From Oxalobacteraceae bacterium (GTDB lineage: Bacteria > Pseudomonadota > Gammaproteobacteria > Burkholderiales > Burkholderiaceae_D), in assembly GCA_947453015.1 (NCBI GenBank), contig CANGFL010000059.1, positions 1 to 7,523 of the forward strand: 7,523 nt of DNA, given 5' to 3'. The position numbers were made by a program, and so were the translations under genes. Below, piece after piece: positions 1-6,489 of the stretch. Below the pieces are notes generated by a model. That model made no database searches. It was not told the origin of the DNA and worked only from the letters and a program-made list of their open reading frames with translations. Position 1 is the first letter of the stretch, and each line of letters starts with the position of its first letter.

Positions 1-674
1 ACTGCAATATGAAAACCATTCCAGAGCACTCGCAATTGTTCGAGCGCCTCGATATCTTCTAGTGGTGACTTAGGCAATGATGAATAGCGACCGAGGAAAT
101 CACGTCGATACGCATATAAACCGATATGTCTGAGCGGCTCGTAACCTGCTGGTAGATCTTTTATCTCGCTGACCGCAAAGGCATCGCGATGCCAGGGAAT
201 AGGTGCACGAGAAAACAGCAAGGCATGTCCAGAGCTATCCAGCACAACTTTCACGACATTCGGATTAAATAAATCGGCGATCTGATCAATCGGATGAGCC
301 GCAGTTGCCATCGGAACCTGTTCAGTTATCAACGATGCGCACTCATTGATTAATTCGGGATCAATCAATGGCTCATCACCTTGCACATTCACAATCACCT
401 GATCATCTGCTAACGCCAGCGCAGTAGCGACCTCGGCAATCCTATCGGTGCCCGATGGATGATCGGCGCGCGTCATGTGTACGGCTATGTCATGCGACTT
501 GCAAGCTGCAAAAATATCCGCATGATCGGTGGCCACCACAATACGCGACGCACGCGACATTGCTGCGCGCTCAGCCACACGTACGATCATGGGTTTGCCG
601 CCCAAATCAGCAAGCGGTTTATCCGGCAAGCGTGTTGATGCCATACGGGCCGGAATAATGATTGTGAAGCTCAT
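1..674 (-). CDS. kdsB: 3-deoxy-manno-octulosonate cytidylyltransferase (CMP-Kdo synthetase), C-terminus cut by window edge
   Basis: Activates Kdo with CTP to give CMP-Kdo, the sugar donor for the inner core of LPS; a cytosolic enzyme. The reading frame gives 224 complete codons out of about 250 usual for the family, and the rest lies beyond base 1. Visible signatures are the N-terminal nucleotide-binding strand and loop IIIPARMASTRLPDKPL (residues 5-21), GGKPMI (25-30), HPSGTDRIAE (72-81), NVQGDEPLI (96-104), RAPIPWHRD (156-164), HIGLYAYR (183-190) and SPLEDIEALEQLR (203-215). The family loop usually reads R-L-P-G-K-P; here the Gly is Asp17, a mild deviation. The ATG at 674 aligns with the family start and has no in-frame ATG, GTG or TTG between it and the upstream gene. 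No clear Shine-Dalgarno precedes it, which suggests translational coupling to the Trm112-like gene 26 nt upstream. It is the last visible gene of the minus-strand envelope cluster. Confidence 0.97.
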   Translation of the reverse strand, partial: MSFTIIIPARMASTRLPDKPLADLGGKPMIVRVAERAAMSRASRIVVATDHADIFAACKSHDIAVHMTRADHPSGTDRIAEVATALALADDQVIVNVQGDEPLIDPELINECASLITEQVPMATAAHPIDQIADLFNPNVVKVVLDSSGHALLFSRAPIPWHRDAFAVSEIKDLPAGYEPLRHIGLYAYRRDFLGRYSSLPKSPLEDIEALEQLRVLWNGFHIA

Positions 675-700
675 GAAAAATGGCGTCAGAAATGCAAAGG

Positions 701-898
701 CTATTTACCTGAATCGCTCTGCTGCGAGCTGGCTGCGTTCATATCGCGCGCTTGTTCTGCCCACATAATAGGAATGCCATCGCGGATCGGAAACGCCAGA
801 TGATCGGGATTGCAGATGAGTTCTTGTGCTTGCTTGTCGAACTTCAATGGCCCTTTGCACAGAGGGCAGACAAGAATATCAAGCAGTCGGGTATCCAC
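701..898 (-). CDS. Trm112/YcaR-like small zinc-knuckle protein (GTG start)
   Basis: A 65-residue protein of the Trm112/YcaR (UPF0434) family, which commonly sits between lpxK and kdsB in proteobacteria. Eukaryotic and archaeal Trm112 proteins activate methyltransferases; the role of the bacterial form is not settled. Visible signatures are [16 protein letters not shown] (residues 3-18) with the Cys11-x-x-Cys14 knuckle, a third cysteine in ELIC (26-29), and [12 protein letters not shown] (34-45). E. coli YcaR, as I recall it, also has only three of these cysteines, so that is not a defect. The start is GTG at 898, because the next residues D-T-R-L-L match the family N-terminus and GGAG lies 7 nt upstream. 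An in-frame ATG at 949 would add 17 residues unlike the family and overlap lpxK deeply. With the GTG start the gene overlaps the end of lpxK by 20 nt. Confidence 0.93.
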   Translation of the reverse strand: MDTRLLDILVCPLCKGPLKFDKQAQELICNPDHLAFPIRDGIPIMWAEQARDMNAASSQQSDSGK

Positions 899-1898
899 GC
901 AGTTTCTCCACAAGATGTTCAGAAAACGGACCTGCAATGGCTGCTTCAACAGGCACTACCCAGAGTCTGGGGTCATCAGCCAAGCCATTTCGCCTGCTGC
1001 ATTTTACTGCATCCTTTTCAGTGATCAGAATGATGTCCGCCTGTAACGACTCAAACGGATTGCTAACGTAATCAAAATGATCGGGCAAAGCGATGTGTTC
1101 TTGTACGTTCACCCCTAGCTGTTTAAGCATCGTAAAGAAACGCTCGGGATGTCCAATACCTGCAGCCGCCGCAATCGATACATTTTCGGGAATTTCTTTG
1201 AGTGCTTTGGTCTGCGCTCGGTTAATTAACTGTTCTGCATAGTGACCCACAAGCTGCATGGAAAATGAATGTTCACCCACAGACTCCAAACCATTCAACA
1301 CACGAAAATCAAATCGCCGCGATGCCGGCTCTCGCAATGGACCTGCAGGTAACAACCAGCCATTACCAATACCGCGCTCATCAAATAAAAGAATTTCGAT
1401 ATCGCGACCTAACGCGTAATGTTGCAGACCATCGTCAGAAATAATGACATTCACTTCAGGATGTGCAATCAGTAAAGCGCGCGCTGCGCTAACTCTGTTA
1501 CGCCCCACAACTAACGGCACTCCTGCTCTTTGAACGATGAGCAGTGGTTCATCACCAATATCATCCGGCGACATCTGCGCATCGATTTCCACCACCCGGT
1601 TAGCATCACCGCCATAGCCACGCGAAATCACACCGGGTACAAATCCTTGATCACGTAAGCACCTGCTTAACCAAATCACCAAAGGAGTTTTGCCGGTACC
1701 ACCCACATAGATATTACCGACCACGATCACCGGAACAGGTAATCGCATTTGCTGCAACACGCCCACCGTAAACAACCAACGACGCGATGCAATTATCAAT
1801 CCAAATAGCAAAGAAATCGGCCACAGCAACCACGCCACGAGCCCGCGACTCAGCCAGGTGCGCGTTAGAAAAATTTCAATCGACGATCGCTGCGTCAT
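879..1898 (-). CDS. lpxK: Tetraacyldisaccharide 4'-kinase
   Basis: Phosphorylates the 4' position of the tetraacyl disaccharide 1-phosphate to give lipid IVA, the sixth step of the Raetz lipid A pathway, at the inner face of the cytoplasmic membrane. It is 339 residues, the usual family length. A hydrophobic N-terminal stretch (about residues 20-36) fits the membrane anchor. The P-loop [12 protein letters not shown] is at 61-72, SRGYGG at 92-97 and DEPLL at 116-120. The acidic pair in DDGLQH is at 155-160, [10 protein letters not shown] at 246-255, LPDHFDY at 271-277 (His274 probably the catalytic-region histidine of the family) and ITEKDAVK at 292-299. The ATG at 1898 gives a family-like N-terminus, although the ribosome site is weak (GGGC). 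The gene starts 48 nt after exbD and its end overlaps the Trm112-like gene. The flippase gene msbA, adjacent in enterics, is absent here, as is common in other proteobacteria. Confidence 0.97.
   Translation of the reverse strand: MTQRSSIEIFLTRTWLSRGLVAWLLWPISLLFGLIIASRRWLFTVGVLQQMRLPVPVIVVGNIYVGGTGKTPLVIWLSRCLRDQGFVPGVISRGYGGDANRVVEIDAQMSPDDIGDEPLLIVQRAGVPLVVGRNRVSAARALLIAHPEVNVIISDDGLQHYALGRDIEILLFDERGIGNGWLLPAGPLREPASRRFDFRVLNGLESVGEHSFSMQLVGHYAEQLINRAQTKALKEIPENVSIAAAAGIGHPERFFTMLKQLGVNVQEHIALPDHFDYVSNPFESLQADIILITEKDAVKCSRRNGLADDPRLWVVPVEAAIAGPFSEHLVEKLRGYPTA
906..909 (-). promoter_or_regulatory. Shine-Dalgarno GGAG that fixes the GTG start of the Trm112-like gene
   Basis: On the minus strand the bases read GGAG, then 7 nt, then GTG at 898. 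The site lies inside the last codons of lpxK. It supports the GTG over the upstream in-frame ATG at 949. Confidence 0.75.
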
Positions 1899-1946
1899 GC
1901 TGTGCCCGAGTAGGCTGAAGAAAATAGATGAACATCCGACGATTAG

Positions 1947-2366
1947 CTAGCGTGCCGCGCCCGACTGAGCAGCGAAAACTAATTTAGGCAATCCCGCAAT
2001 GCGCGCCGCTTCCATCAGCTGAACGACCGACTGATGACTCGCCATCGCATCCGCATGAATCTCTACCGTAACCTCAGCATTGCCATGTGCTGCCTCACGC
2101 AACACTGTGGCCAGCGATGCAGGATCGCTAGCCGCCACGCGCTGCTGTTGAATAGCGTAATGGCCCTGCGCATCAACTGCGACCGTAATCGATTTCGGTA
2201 ATGGGGTTGAATCTGCCTCAGCCGACGGAAGACTCACGTTAAGACTCGTAAATTTACTAAACGTCGTACTCACCATCAGAAAAATCAAAATCACCAACAA
2301 CACATCGATGAAGGCAATCAGATTAATCTCAGGCGGTGCACGCCGCTGGCCTTTACGAAAATTCAT
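1947..2366 (-). CDS. exbD: ExbD/TolR-family proton-channel accessory protein
   Basis: Partner of the ExbB/TolQ-like protein encoded just upstream. Such pairs form a proton-driven motor in the cytoplasmic membrane that powers TonB-dependent outer-membrane uptake or Tol-type envelope functions. It is 139 residues: a short basic cytoplasmic head (MNFRKGQRRAPPEIN), one transmembrane helix (about residues 17-36, IAFIDVLLVILIFLMVSTTF), then a periplasmic domain. Asp21 within the helix matches the conserved proton-carrying aspartate of the family. The start chosen is the ATG at 2366, since M-N-F-R matches the family. The in-frame ATG at 2399 would lie inside exbB. The stop of exbB and this ATG are separated by 1 nt, so translation is probably coupled. 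No tonB gene is visible, and whether the motor serves TonB, Tol or another partner cannot be decided here. Confidence 0.93.
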   Translation of the reverse strand: MNFRKGQRRAPPEINLIAFIDVLLVILIFLMVSTTFSKFTSLNVSLPSAEADSTPLPKSITVAVDAQGHYAIQQQRVAASDPASLATVLREAAHGNAEVTVEIHADAMASHQSVVQLMEAARIAGLPKLVFAAQSGAAR

Positions 2367-2367
2367 C

Positions 2368-2973
2368 TTAGTCTCGCTGACCGGTGACGGTATCAACAAA
2401 GCGCACAGCTTGCTGCTCCATGTCGATCACAAAACCATCGACTAAGGCATGAAAGTGCCGATGAAAAACCAGCGATGGCATGGCCACAGCTAACCCAAAA
2501 CCCGTGTTGTACAGCGCCACCGAAATACCGTGGGCCACTTGCAGCGGATCAGCACCGACACCACCCGTGGCCCCGAATAATTCGATCATGCCAATCACAG
2601 TGCCAAATAAACCCATTAACGGCGCTAAGGTAGCGATGGTTCCTAAGGTCGTTAAATAACGCTCGAGCTGATGGGCAGCTGCACGACCTGCTTCTTCAAT
2701 CGCTTCTTTCATGACCTCGCGCGAGGCTTCACGATTGCGCATTCCAGCGGCCAGTACACGCCCCAGTGGCGAATTATTTTCTAGTCGCTCCACCACTTCC
2801 GCATCAACACTGCCCGAGCGAGTTACTGCAATAACCTCAGACAGCAAGTTAGGTGGAAGAATTCTAGCGGCGCGCAGATAAAGCAGTCGCTCAATAATCA
2901 CGGTAACGGATATGACCGACGCGATGAGCAAAAACCAAATCGGCCAACCGGCTGCTTGAATGATCGCAAACAA
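2368..2973 (-). CDS. exbB: ExbB/TolQ/MotA-family proton-channel protein (TTG start)
   Basis: Inner-membrane channel subunit that works with the following ExbD-like protein to convert proton flow into mechanical work. With a TTG start at 2973 the protein is 201 residues. It has a first transmembrane helix at about 10-30 (WPIWFLLIASVISVTVII), a cytoplasmic region at about 31-107, then two helices: LGTIATLAPLMGLFGTVIGM (110-129) and GISVALYNTGFGLAVAMP (149-166). The last two are the signature of the family. The TTG is preceded at 7 nt by AGGAG, and the resulting N-terminus F-A-I-I-Q-A-A-G-W resembles family starts. An in-frame ATG at 3021 would add 16 residues (including SPPFFSLCRRTH) unlike the family and has no clear ribosome site. 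It is the first gene of the minus-strand envelope cluster and runs divergently from xseA. Confidence 0.93.
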   Translation of the reverse strand: MFAIIQAAGWPIWFLLIASVISVTVIIERLLYLRAARILPPNLLSEVIAVTRSGSVDAEVVERLENNSPLGRVLAAGMRNREASREVMKEAIEEAGRAAAHQLERYLTTLGTIATLAPLMGLFGTVIGMIELFGATGGVGADPLQVAHGISVALYNTGFGLAVAMPSLVFHRHFHALVDGFVIDMEQQAVRFVDTVTGQRD

Positions 2974-2980
2974 ATGCGTT

Positions 2981-2985
2981 CTCCT
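2981..2985 (-). promoter_or_regulatory. Shine-Dalgarno AGGAG that fixes the TTG start of exbB
   Basis: On the minus strand AGGAG is followed after 7 nt by TTG at 2973. It is the only strong ribosome site near the exbB N-terminus, and it argues for TTG initiation over the ATG at 3021. Confidence 0.75.
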
Positions 2986-3118
2986 GCACAAAGAAAAGAA
3001 TGGAGGCGACTGTAACCGCATTGCTAACCCGCAGCAAGCTAGGGCGGGCGCTCAGTGCCAATACAGTTGGGTCGAAACGTCGAAAAAAGCAATCACTTAC
3101 TTTCTTTTATCTTAATTG

Positions 3119-3124
3119 ATTATA
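3119..3124 (-). promoter_or_regulatory. Possible -10 box (TATAAT) upstream of exbB
   Basis: On the minus strand an exact TATAAT lies about 146 nt before the exbB start, in an AT-rich stretch (3100-3150). No convincing -35 hexamer is found 16-18 nt upstream: the bases there (TATAAC at 17 nt) match poorly and overlap the DnaA-box-like sequence. The promoter is therefore a weak prediction. Confidence 0.3.
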
Positions 3125-3142
3125 TAGCTTGCCTTAAACTAG

Positions 3143-3177
3143 TTATACACAGAACGTGTGGGCAAGTCTGTGAATAA
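3143..3177. repeat. Inverted pair of DnaA-box-like 9-mers between exbB and xseA
   Basis: TTATACACA (3143-3151, plus strand) and TTATTCACA (3169-3177, minus strand) both match the DnaA-box consensus TTATNCACA. With two more bases each they form 11-nt arms that pair at 10 of 11 positions around a 13-nt spacer. The stretch directly to the left (about 3100-3142) is AT-rich. The 240-bp region 3022-3261 holds no gene that I can support. The pair could bind DnaA, possibly regulating exbB or xseA, or could be a chance match. No replication-origin gene neighbours (dnaA, dnaN, rpmH, gidA) are present. Confidence 0.45.
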
Positions 3178-3261
3178 GCTCGCTCGGGTTTAGCAAAGTC
3201 ACTGATTCAACGACAAAAAATCACTCCGCTCACACTTCGCCCATTAACTAGGCACGAGCTC

Positions 3262-4683
3262 ATGAGTGCGATAATCCCGCTGAGCAGCGACAATACGCAC
3301 TCATCTTCCACTGCGACCGCATACATGTTCACTGAAAGCCAACCCAGCGATAGCGGCAACTCCGACATTCTGACCGTCAGTCAGCTCAATCAGGCCGTCG
3401 GTCGTTTGTTGGAGCGCAGCTTTCCACTGACCTGGATCAGCGGCGAAATTTCAAACTTCACCCGCGCCGCTTCTGGTCATTGGTATTTCACACTGAAAGA
3501 TGCATCGGCCCAAGTGCGCGCGGTGATGTTTCGTGGACGAGCCCAGTATGTTGATTTTGCTCCGCGCGAAGGTGACAAGATTGAAGTGCGCGCCGTAGTC
3601 ACTTTGTATGCCGCGCGTGGCGATTTTCAGCTGAATGTCGAAGCAATGCGCAAAGCAGGTGTGGGTAATCTGTATGAAGCCTTTTTGAAATTAAAGGCCA
3701 AGCTAACCGCTGAAGGTTTATTTGATGCTGATCGTAAGCGCGAGTTACCCGTTTTTCCGCGTCAGATCGGTATCGTCACCAGCCCGCAAGCAGCGGCCTT
3801 ACGCGACGTCATCACCACCTTGCGCCGCCGTGCGCCGCATGTGTCCATCGTTCTGTATCCCACGGCTGTACAAGGCGAAGGATCGGCAGAAAAAATTGCT
3901 GCTGCTATTAATACCGCATCTGATCGCGCCGAATGCGATGTGCTGATTGTTTGTCGTGGTGGCGGCAGCCTTGAAGATCTTTGGTCTTTCAATGATGAGC
4001 GCGTTGCGCGAGCAATTGCTGCATCAACTATTCCGGTAGTCTCCGGTGTGGGACATGAAACCGATTTCACCATCGCCGACTTTGTGGCTGATCTTCGCGC
4101 GCCAACACCAACCGCCGCCGCAGAAATGGTGGCTATTCCAACGGAGGATTGGCTAGCTGAGCTGCACCAGCATGCACTGGACTTGACCGATGGATTCAGA
4201 CGAGTGCTAGACGATCAATCGCAAACACTGGACTGGATGGCTCACCGATTACAAAGCCCTAGCATGGCGATTGACCATCAAAAACTACGACTGTCGAGCT
4301 TACTCAGCCGATTACGTCATGGCGCCACCACACCCATCACCGGCGCACGCTTTCGCATCGAACAAGCGCGCAGCCGCTTACACCATGCCTTGCCCGATAC
4401 CCGCATGCCTCGCGCACGCTTGAGCGCTAAAACGGCGCAACTTCAGACGGCTTTCATTTCACGACTCACCAGCCGTCAGCACGCACTCAAATCCGCCAGC
4501 GATCAACTCGAACTGCTGGCGCCTCAGCGTACGCTAGAGCGCGGTTATGCGATCTTGGCTGACGAATCGGGTCGAGTAATGCGCCAACCCTCAGAGATAC
4601 AACCCCCACAACGGCTCAAACTCACGCTGGCGGGTGGCACTACTTTGGTGGATATCGCGGCACGAACTAGCGTTAAAGATTGA
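3262..4683 (+). CDS. xseA: Exodeoxyribonuclease VII large subunit
   Basis: Large, catalytic subunit of exonuclease VII, which degrades single-stranded DNA from both ends in repair; it acts in the cytosol with several copies of the small subunit XseB (not in this window). The 473 residues contain an N-terminal OB-fold (about 36-130) with [21 protein letters not shown] (motif at 60-80), and a catalytic region with [15 protein letters not shown] (169-183), [16 protein letters not shown] (232-247), [20 protein letters not shown] (262-281) and TPTAAAE (282-288). A helical region follows, likely coiled coil, ending in [14 protein letters not shown] near the C-terminus. The first 34 residues are Ser/Thr-rich and not part of the domain. 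An alternative start at the ATG at 3325 (residue 22) would give a family-like length, and neither start has a strong ribosome site, so the N-terminus is uncertain. It is transcribed away from exbB. Confidence 0.97.
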   Translation: MSAIIPLSSDNTHSSSTATAYMFTESQPSDSGNSDILTVSQLNQAVGRLLERSFPLTWISGEISNFTRAASGHWYFTLKDASAQVRAVMFRGRAQYVDFAPREGDKIEVRAVVTLYAARGDFQLNVEAMRKAGVGNLYEAFLKLKAKLTAEGLFDADRKRELPVFPRQIGIVTSPQAAALRDVITTLRRRAPHVSIVLYPTAVQGEGSAEKIAAAINTASDRAECDVLIVCRGGGSLEDLWSFNDERVARAIAASTIPVVSGVGHETDFTIADFVADLRAPTPTAAAEMVAIPTEDWLAELHQHALDLTDGFRRVLDDQSQTLDWMAHRLQSPSMAIDHQKLRLSSLLSRLRHGATTPITGARFRIEQARSRLHHALPDTRMPRARLSAKTAQLQTAFISRLTSRQHALKSASDQLELLAPQRTLERGYAILADESGRVMRQPSEIQPPQRLKLTLAGGTTLVDIAARTSVKD

Positions 4684-4733
4684 GCAGAATCGCGGGATTT
4701 TCAGTCCACTCCGTGAGAAATTGCCGCTTAGGC

Positions 4734-4739
4734 TATACT
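4734..4739 (+). promoter_or_regulatory. Possible -10 box (TATACT) upstream of the PuuD-like gene
   Basis: TATACT matches the sigma70 -10 consensus at 5 of 6 bases and lies 77 nt before the ATG at 4817. No good -35 hexamer is seen at the usual distance. If used, transcription would start near 4746 and give a leader of about 70 nt that contains both hairpins described separately. Confidence 0.4.
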
Positions 4740-4755
4740 TCGCGCGGATTCACAA

Positions 4756-4805
4756 GGGCTTCAATTGGATTGAAACCCGTATAAAAATTGACACGTGAAA
4801 TTTTT
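4756..4805 (+). repeat. Two successive hairpins in the leader of the PuuD-like gene
   Basis: Hairpin 1 (4756-4778) has 10-nt arms GGGCTTCAAT and ATTGAAACCC, pairing at 9 of 10 positions around a 3-nt loop. Hairpin 2 (4783-4805) has perfect 7-nt arms AAAAATT and AATTTTT around a 9-nt loop. The second ends immediately before the Shine-Dalgarno GGGAGG (4806-4811). They may act as operators, mRNA-stability elements or a translational control. No known riboswitch class is recognised. Confidence 0.4.
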
Positions 4806-4816
4806 GGGAGGTAGTG

Positions 4817-5410
4817 ATGGCTGCAATTCTGCAATCTTTAGGACGAACGATCATCGCCGGGATCGTGATTTTGATCCTTCTGATCTTGATCGCTAGCAGC
4901 GTGGCCGGTGCCGGTCCGCAAATGGGTCATGCTTGGGGCGCGTTCTTCATGCGCTGGTTACACGTACTGTCGGGCATTATGTGGATAGGCCTGCTTTGGT
5001 ACTTCAATTTTGTACAAATTCCATCGATGCCTAAAATCCCAGACGAGCAAAAGCCCGCGATTGGTAAAGTGATCGCACCTACGGCACTGTTCTGGTTCCG
5101 CTACGCTGCTCTGGCTACCGTTGCCACTGGCTTGTTGGTTGCGTGGATGAATGGCTATTTGGCCGATGCATTGGGCCTGCGCCAGCCAGTACACGCGATT
5201 GGTATTGGTATGTGGATTGCGCTGGTGATGGCATTTAATGTGTGGTTCATCATTTGGCCTAACCAGAAAAAAGCTCTGGGTATTGTCACTGTAGAGCCTG
5301 AAGAAAAAGCAGCCGCTGCACGTTTGGCAATGCTGACTTCGCGCTTCAACACGATGCTGTCGATACCTATGCTTTACATGATGGTTGCTCAGCAAAACGG
5401 CGGCCTGTAA
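4817..5410 (+). CDS. PuuD/urate-oxidase-N-like integral membrane protein
   Basis: A 197-residue membrane protein resembling the N-terminal membrane domain of PuuD-type urate hydroxylases (Urate_ox_N family). Hydrophobic segments lie at about residues 12-31 (IIAGIVILILLILIASSVA), 42-66 (FFMRWLHVLSGIMWIGLLWY within it), 92-111, 124-146 and, more weakly, 172-190. The R-W-L-H-V-L-S-G-I-M-W-I-G segment with His48 is typical of this family. Full PuuD proteins carry a C-terminal cytochrome c domain; this one ends at residue 197 with no C-x-x-C-H haem motif, so urate oxidation cannot be assumed. Short homologues are widespread in proteobacteria and are sometimes mislabelled NusG-like. The ATG at 4817 is chosen because GGGAGG lies 5 nt upstream; a GTG directly before it (4814) is too close to that site. 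No uric-acid pathway gene is nearby. A strong terminator follows. Confidence 0.8.
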   Translation: MAAILQSLGRTIIAGIVILILLILIASSVAGAGPQMGHAWGAFFMRWLHVLSGIMWIGLLWYFNFVQIPSMPKIPDEQKPAIGKVIAPTALFWFRYAALATVATGLLVAWMNGYLADALGLRQPVHAIGIGMWIALVMAFNVWFIIWPNQKKALGIVTVEPEEKAAAARLAMLTSRFNTMLSIPMLYMMVAQQNGGL

Positions 5411-5427
5411 TAAGTAAACGCATAAAC

Positions 5428-5460
5428 AAAAAGCCCGCGCATACAGCGCGGGCTTTTTTT
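5428..5460. terminator. Bidirectional intrinsic terminator between convergent genes
   Basis: A perfect stem AAGCCCGCGC / GCGCGGGCTT with a 5-nt loop (ATACA, 5441-5445) is followed by seven T residues on the plus strand (5454-5460). A run of five A residues on the left side (5428-5432) gives a T-tract on the minus strand. The plus-strand gene ends 18 nt before it and the minus-strand gene ends 20 nt beyond it, so it probably serves both. Confidence 0.93.
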
Positions 5461-5480
5461 ATGGTCGAAGCGATAGCTCT

Positions 5481-6353
5481 TTAAAGAGCATTTACAGGTA
5501 TTTTCAGATACGCGATACCGTTGTCATCTTTCGGTGGCATCTCACCTGCACGAATATTCACCTGTACCGAAGGCAAAATTAGTACCGGCATTTCTAGCGT
5601 TGCATCACGCTGAGTACGCATCTTTACAAACTGATCTTCAGTGATGCCATCGTGCACATGGATATTTTTTGCACGTTGCTCGGCCACCGTGGTTTCAAAT
5701 GCTACTGGTCTGTCATTCGGAGGGTAGTCATGACACATGAACAAACGCGTAGTGTCAGGCAAGCTGAGAATCTTTTTTACTGATCCATACAGTACTTTTG
5801 CATCACCACCAGGAAAATCACAACGCGCGGTACCTACATCCGGCATAAACATCGTGTCACCCACAAATACCGCATCACCAATCTGGTACGCAACGCATGC
5901 AGGTGTGTGACCGGGCACAAACAAGGTGCTGCCAGTCAAACCACCAAAATGGAATTTCTCACCATCTTTTAACAGATGATCAAACTGCGATCCATCGGTA
6001 GCAAAGTCAGGCTCTAGATTAAAAATACCCTTGAATACTTTTTGCACCGCCGGGATATGGTCGCCAATCGCCGTTTTACCCCCCAGCTTTTGCTTCAAAT
6101 AAGCAGCCGCTGTAATGTGATCGGCATGAGCGTGAGTCTCGAGTATCCACTCCACCTGTAACTTTTTTTCTTCAACAAATTTAATCAACTTATCTGCTGA
6201 ATCAGTACGGGTGCGGCCCGATTTCGGGTCATAGTCGAGAACTGGGTCGATAATAGAACATGCAGCACCCTCTTTTGCATAAACAACATAGGTGACGGTC
6301 CAGGTAGCAGGATCGAAAATTCCATGGACGTGGGGGTGTGAATTCGCAACCAT
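5481..6353 (-). CDS. Persulfide dioxygenase, ETHE1/Blh-type metallo-beta-lactamase fold
   Basis: Predicted non-haem iron enzyme that oxidises glutathione persulfide (or a similar persulfide) to sulfite in the cytosol. The 290 residues show the metallo-beta-lactamase signature THAHADH (73-79), PGHTP (147-151), VGDTMF (164-169) and MCHDY (206-210). His74, His149 and Asp166 would form the 2-His-1-Asp iron site known from ETHE1. GTARCDFPGG (174-183) corresponds to the glutathione-binding/active-site loop of the family. The C-terminal part (about 231-290) matches the longer bacterial Blh-like members. The start is ATG at 6353 with GGAG 6 nt upstream; an in-frame ATG at 6386 would lie at the transcription start. 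It is divergent from the DUF442-SQR fusion, which should supply its persulfide substrate. Unlike Agrobacterium/Xylella Blh it has no DUF442 domain of its own; that domain is on the neighbour. A hydrolase of the glyoxalase II class is a less likely alternative. Confidence 0.9.
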   Translation of the reverse strand: MVANSHPHVHGIFDPATWTVTYVVYAKEGAACSIIDPVLDYDPKSGRTRTDSADKLIKFVEEKKLQVEWILETHAHADHITAAAYLKQKLGGKTAIGDHIPAVQKVFKGIFNLEPDFATDGSQFDHLLKDGEKFHFGGLTGSTLFVPGHTPACVAYQIGDAVFVGDTMFMPDVGTARCDFPGGDAKVLYGSVKKILSLPDTTRLFMCHDYPPNDRPVAFETTVAEQRAKNIHVHDGITEDQFVKMRTQRDATLEMPVLILPSVQVNIRAGEMPPKDDNGIAYLKIPVNAL

Positions 6354-6359
6354 TGTCAG

Positions 6360-6363
6360 CTCC
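6360..6363 (-). promoter_or_regulatory. Shine-Dalgarno GGAG of the persulfide dioxygenase gene
   Basis: GGAG on the minus strand lies 6 nt before the ATG at 6353. It decides for this start over the in-frame ATG at 6386, which lacks a ribosome site and falls at the predicted transcription start. Confidence 0.75.
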
Positions 6364-6386
6364 GAGCATTTAATTAATCTGAACAC

Positions 6387-6415
6387 ATTATATTTACTTA
6401 CAGTTTATTTGTCAA
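6387..6415 (-). promoter_or_regulatory. Perfect-consensus sigma70 promoter for the persulfide dioxygenase gene
   Basis: Read on the minus strand, TTGACA (6410-6415), a 17-nt spacer and TATAAT (6387-6392) match the sigma70 consensus at 12 of 12 bases. Transcription would start near 6380, giving a short leader of about 27 nt before the ATG at 6353. A promoter this strong normally needs a repressor; see the inverted repeat covering it. Confidence 0.85.
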
Positions 6416-6421
6416 TATAAT
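6393..6421 (+). promoter_or_regulatory. Overlapping divergent promoter for the DUF442-SQR fusion gene
   Basis: On the plus strand TTTACT (6393-6398, 4 of 6 consensus), a 17-nt spacer and TATAAT (6416-6421, 6 of 6) form a promoter interlocked with the leftward one: each -35 hexamer abuts the other promoter's -10. Transcription would start near 6428, leaving a leader of about 74 nt. Confidence 0.65.
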
Positions 6422-6489
6422 GTATTTCATGAAATTGATTAATGTCAGTTGATCGCTGTTACTAGCCCTTTATAAAAAAGCACCGCCCT

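Larger units (their letters stand above)
6385..6423. promoter_or_regulatory. Perfect inverted repeat over both divergent promoters, candidate operator
   Basis: ACATTATATT (6385-6394) and AATATAATGT (6414-6423) are perfect 10-bp complements separated by 19 bp, with arm centres 29 bp apart. Each arm contains one of the two -10 boxes. Part of the symmetry follows from having a TATAAT on each strand, but the match extends beyond the hexamers. A dimeric repressor, for example of the ArsR class (BigR/SqrR, known to control sulfide-oxidation genes in other proteobacteria), could block both genes at once. No regulator gene is visible in the window. Confidence 0.55.

Noticed and set aside
455..1071. 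Several plus-strand open frames over kdsB, the Trm112-like gene and the end of lpxK
   Set aside because: All overlap strongly supported minus-strand genes and show no protein family features.
3100..3177. Replication origin suggested by an AT-rich tract with two DnaA-like boxes
   Set aside because: Only two boxes are seen, and none of the usual origin neighbours are present. The boxes are kept as a finding but the oriC call is not supported.
3762..4073. Open frame of 103 codons on the minus strand inside xseA
   Set aside because: It lies wholly antisense to the most conserved part of xseA, has no recognisable domain and is explained by codon bias of the real gene.
4788..4793. TTGACA as a -35 box for the PuuD-like gene
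   Set aside because: It is only 23 nt before the ATG, leaving no room for a -10 box and leader; the hexamer falls inside the second hairpin.
4958..5395. Open frame of 145 codons antisense to the PuuD-like gene
   Set aside because: Rich in His, Gln, Asn and Arg with no family resemblance, and the opposite strand codes for a clear membrane protein with a good ribosome site.
6370..6377. TTAATTAA palindrome near the dioxygenase start as a regulator site
   Set aside because: An 8-bp palindrome in AT-rich DNA is weak evidence, and it lies downstream of the better-supported promoter and repeat.
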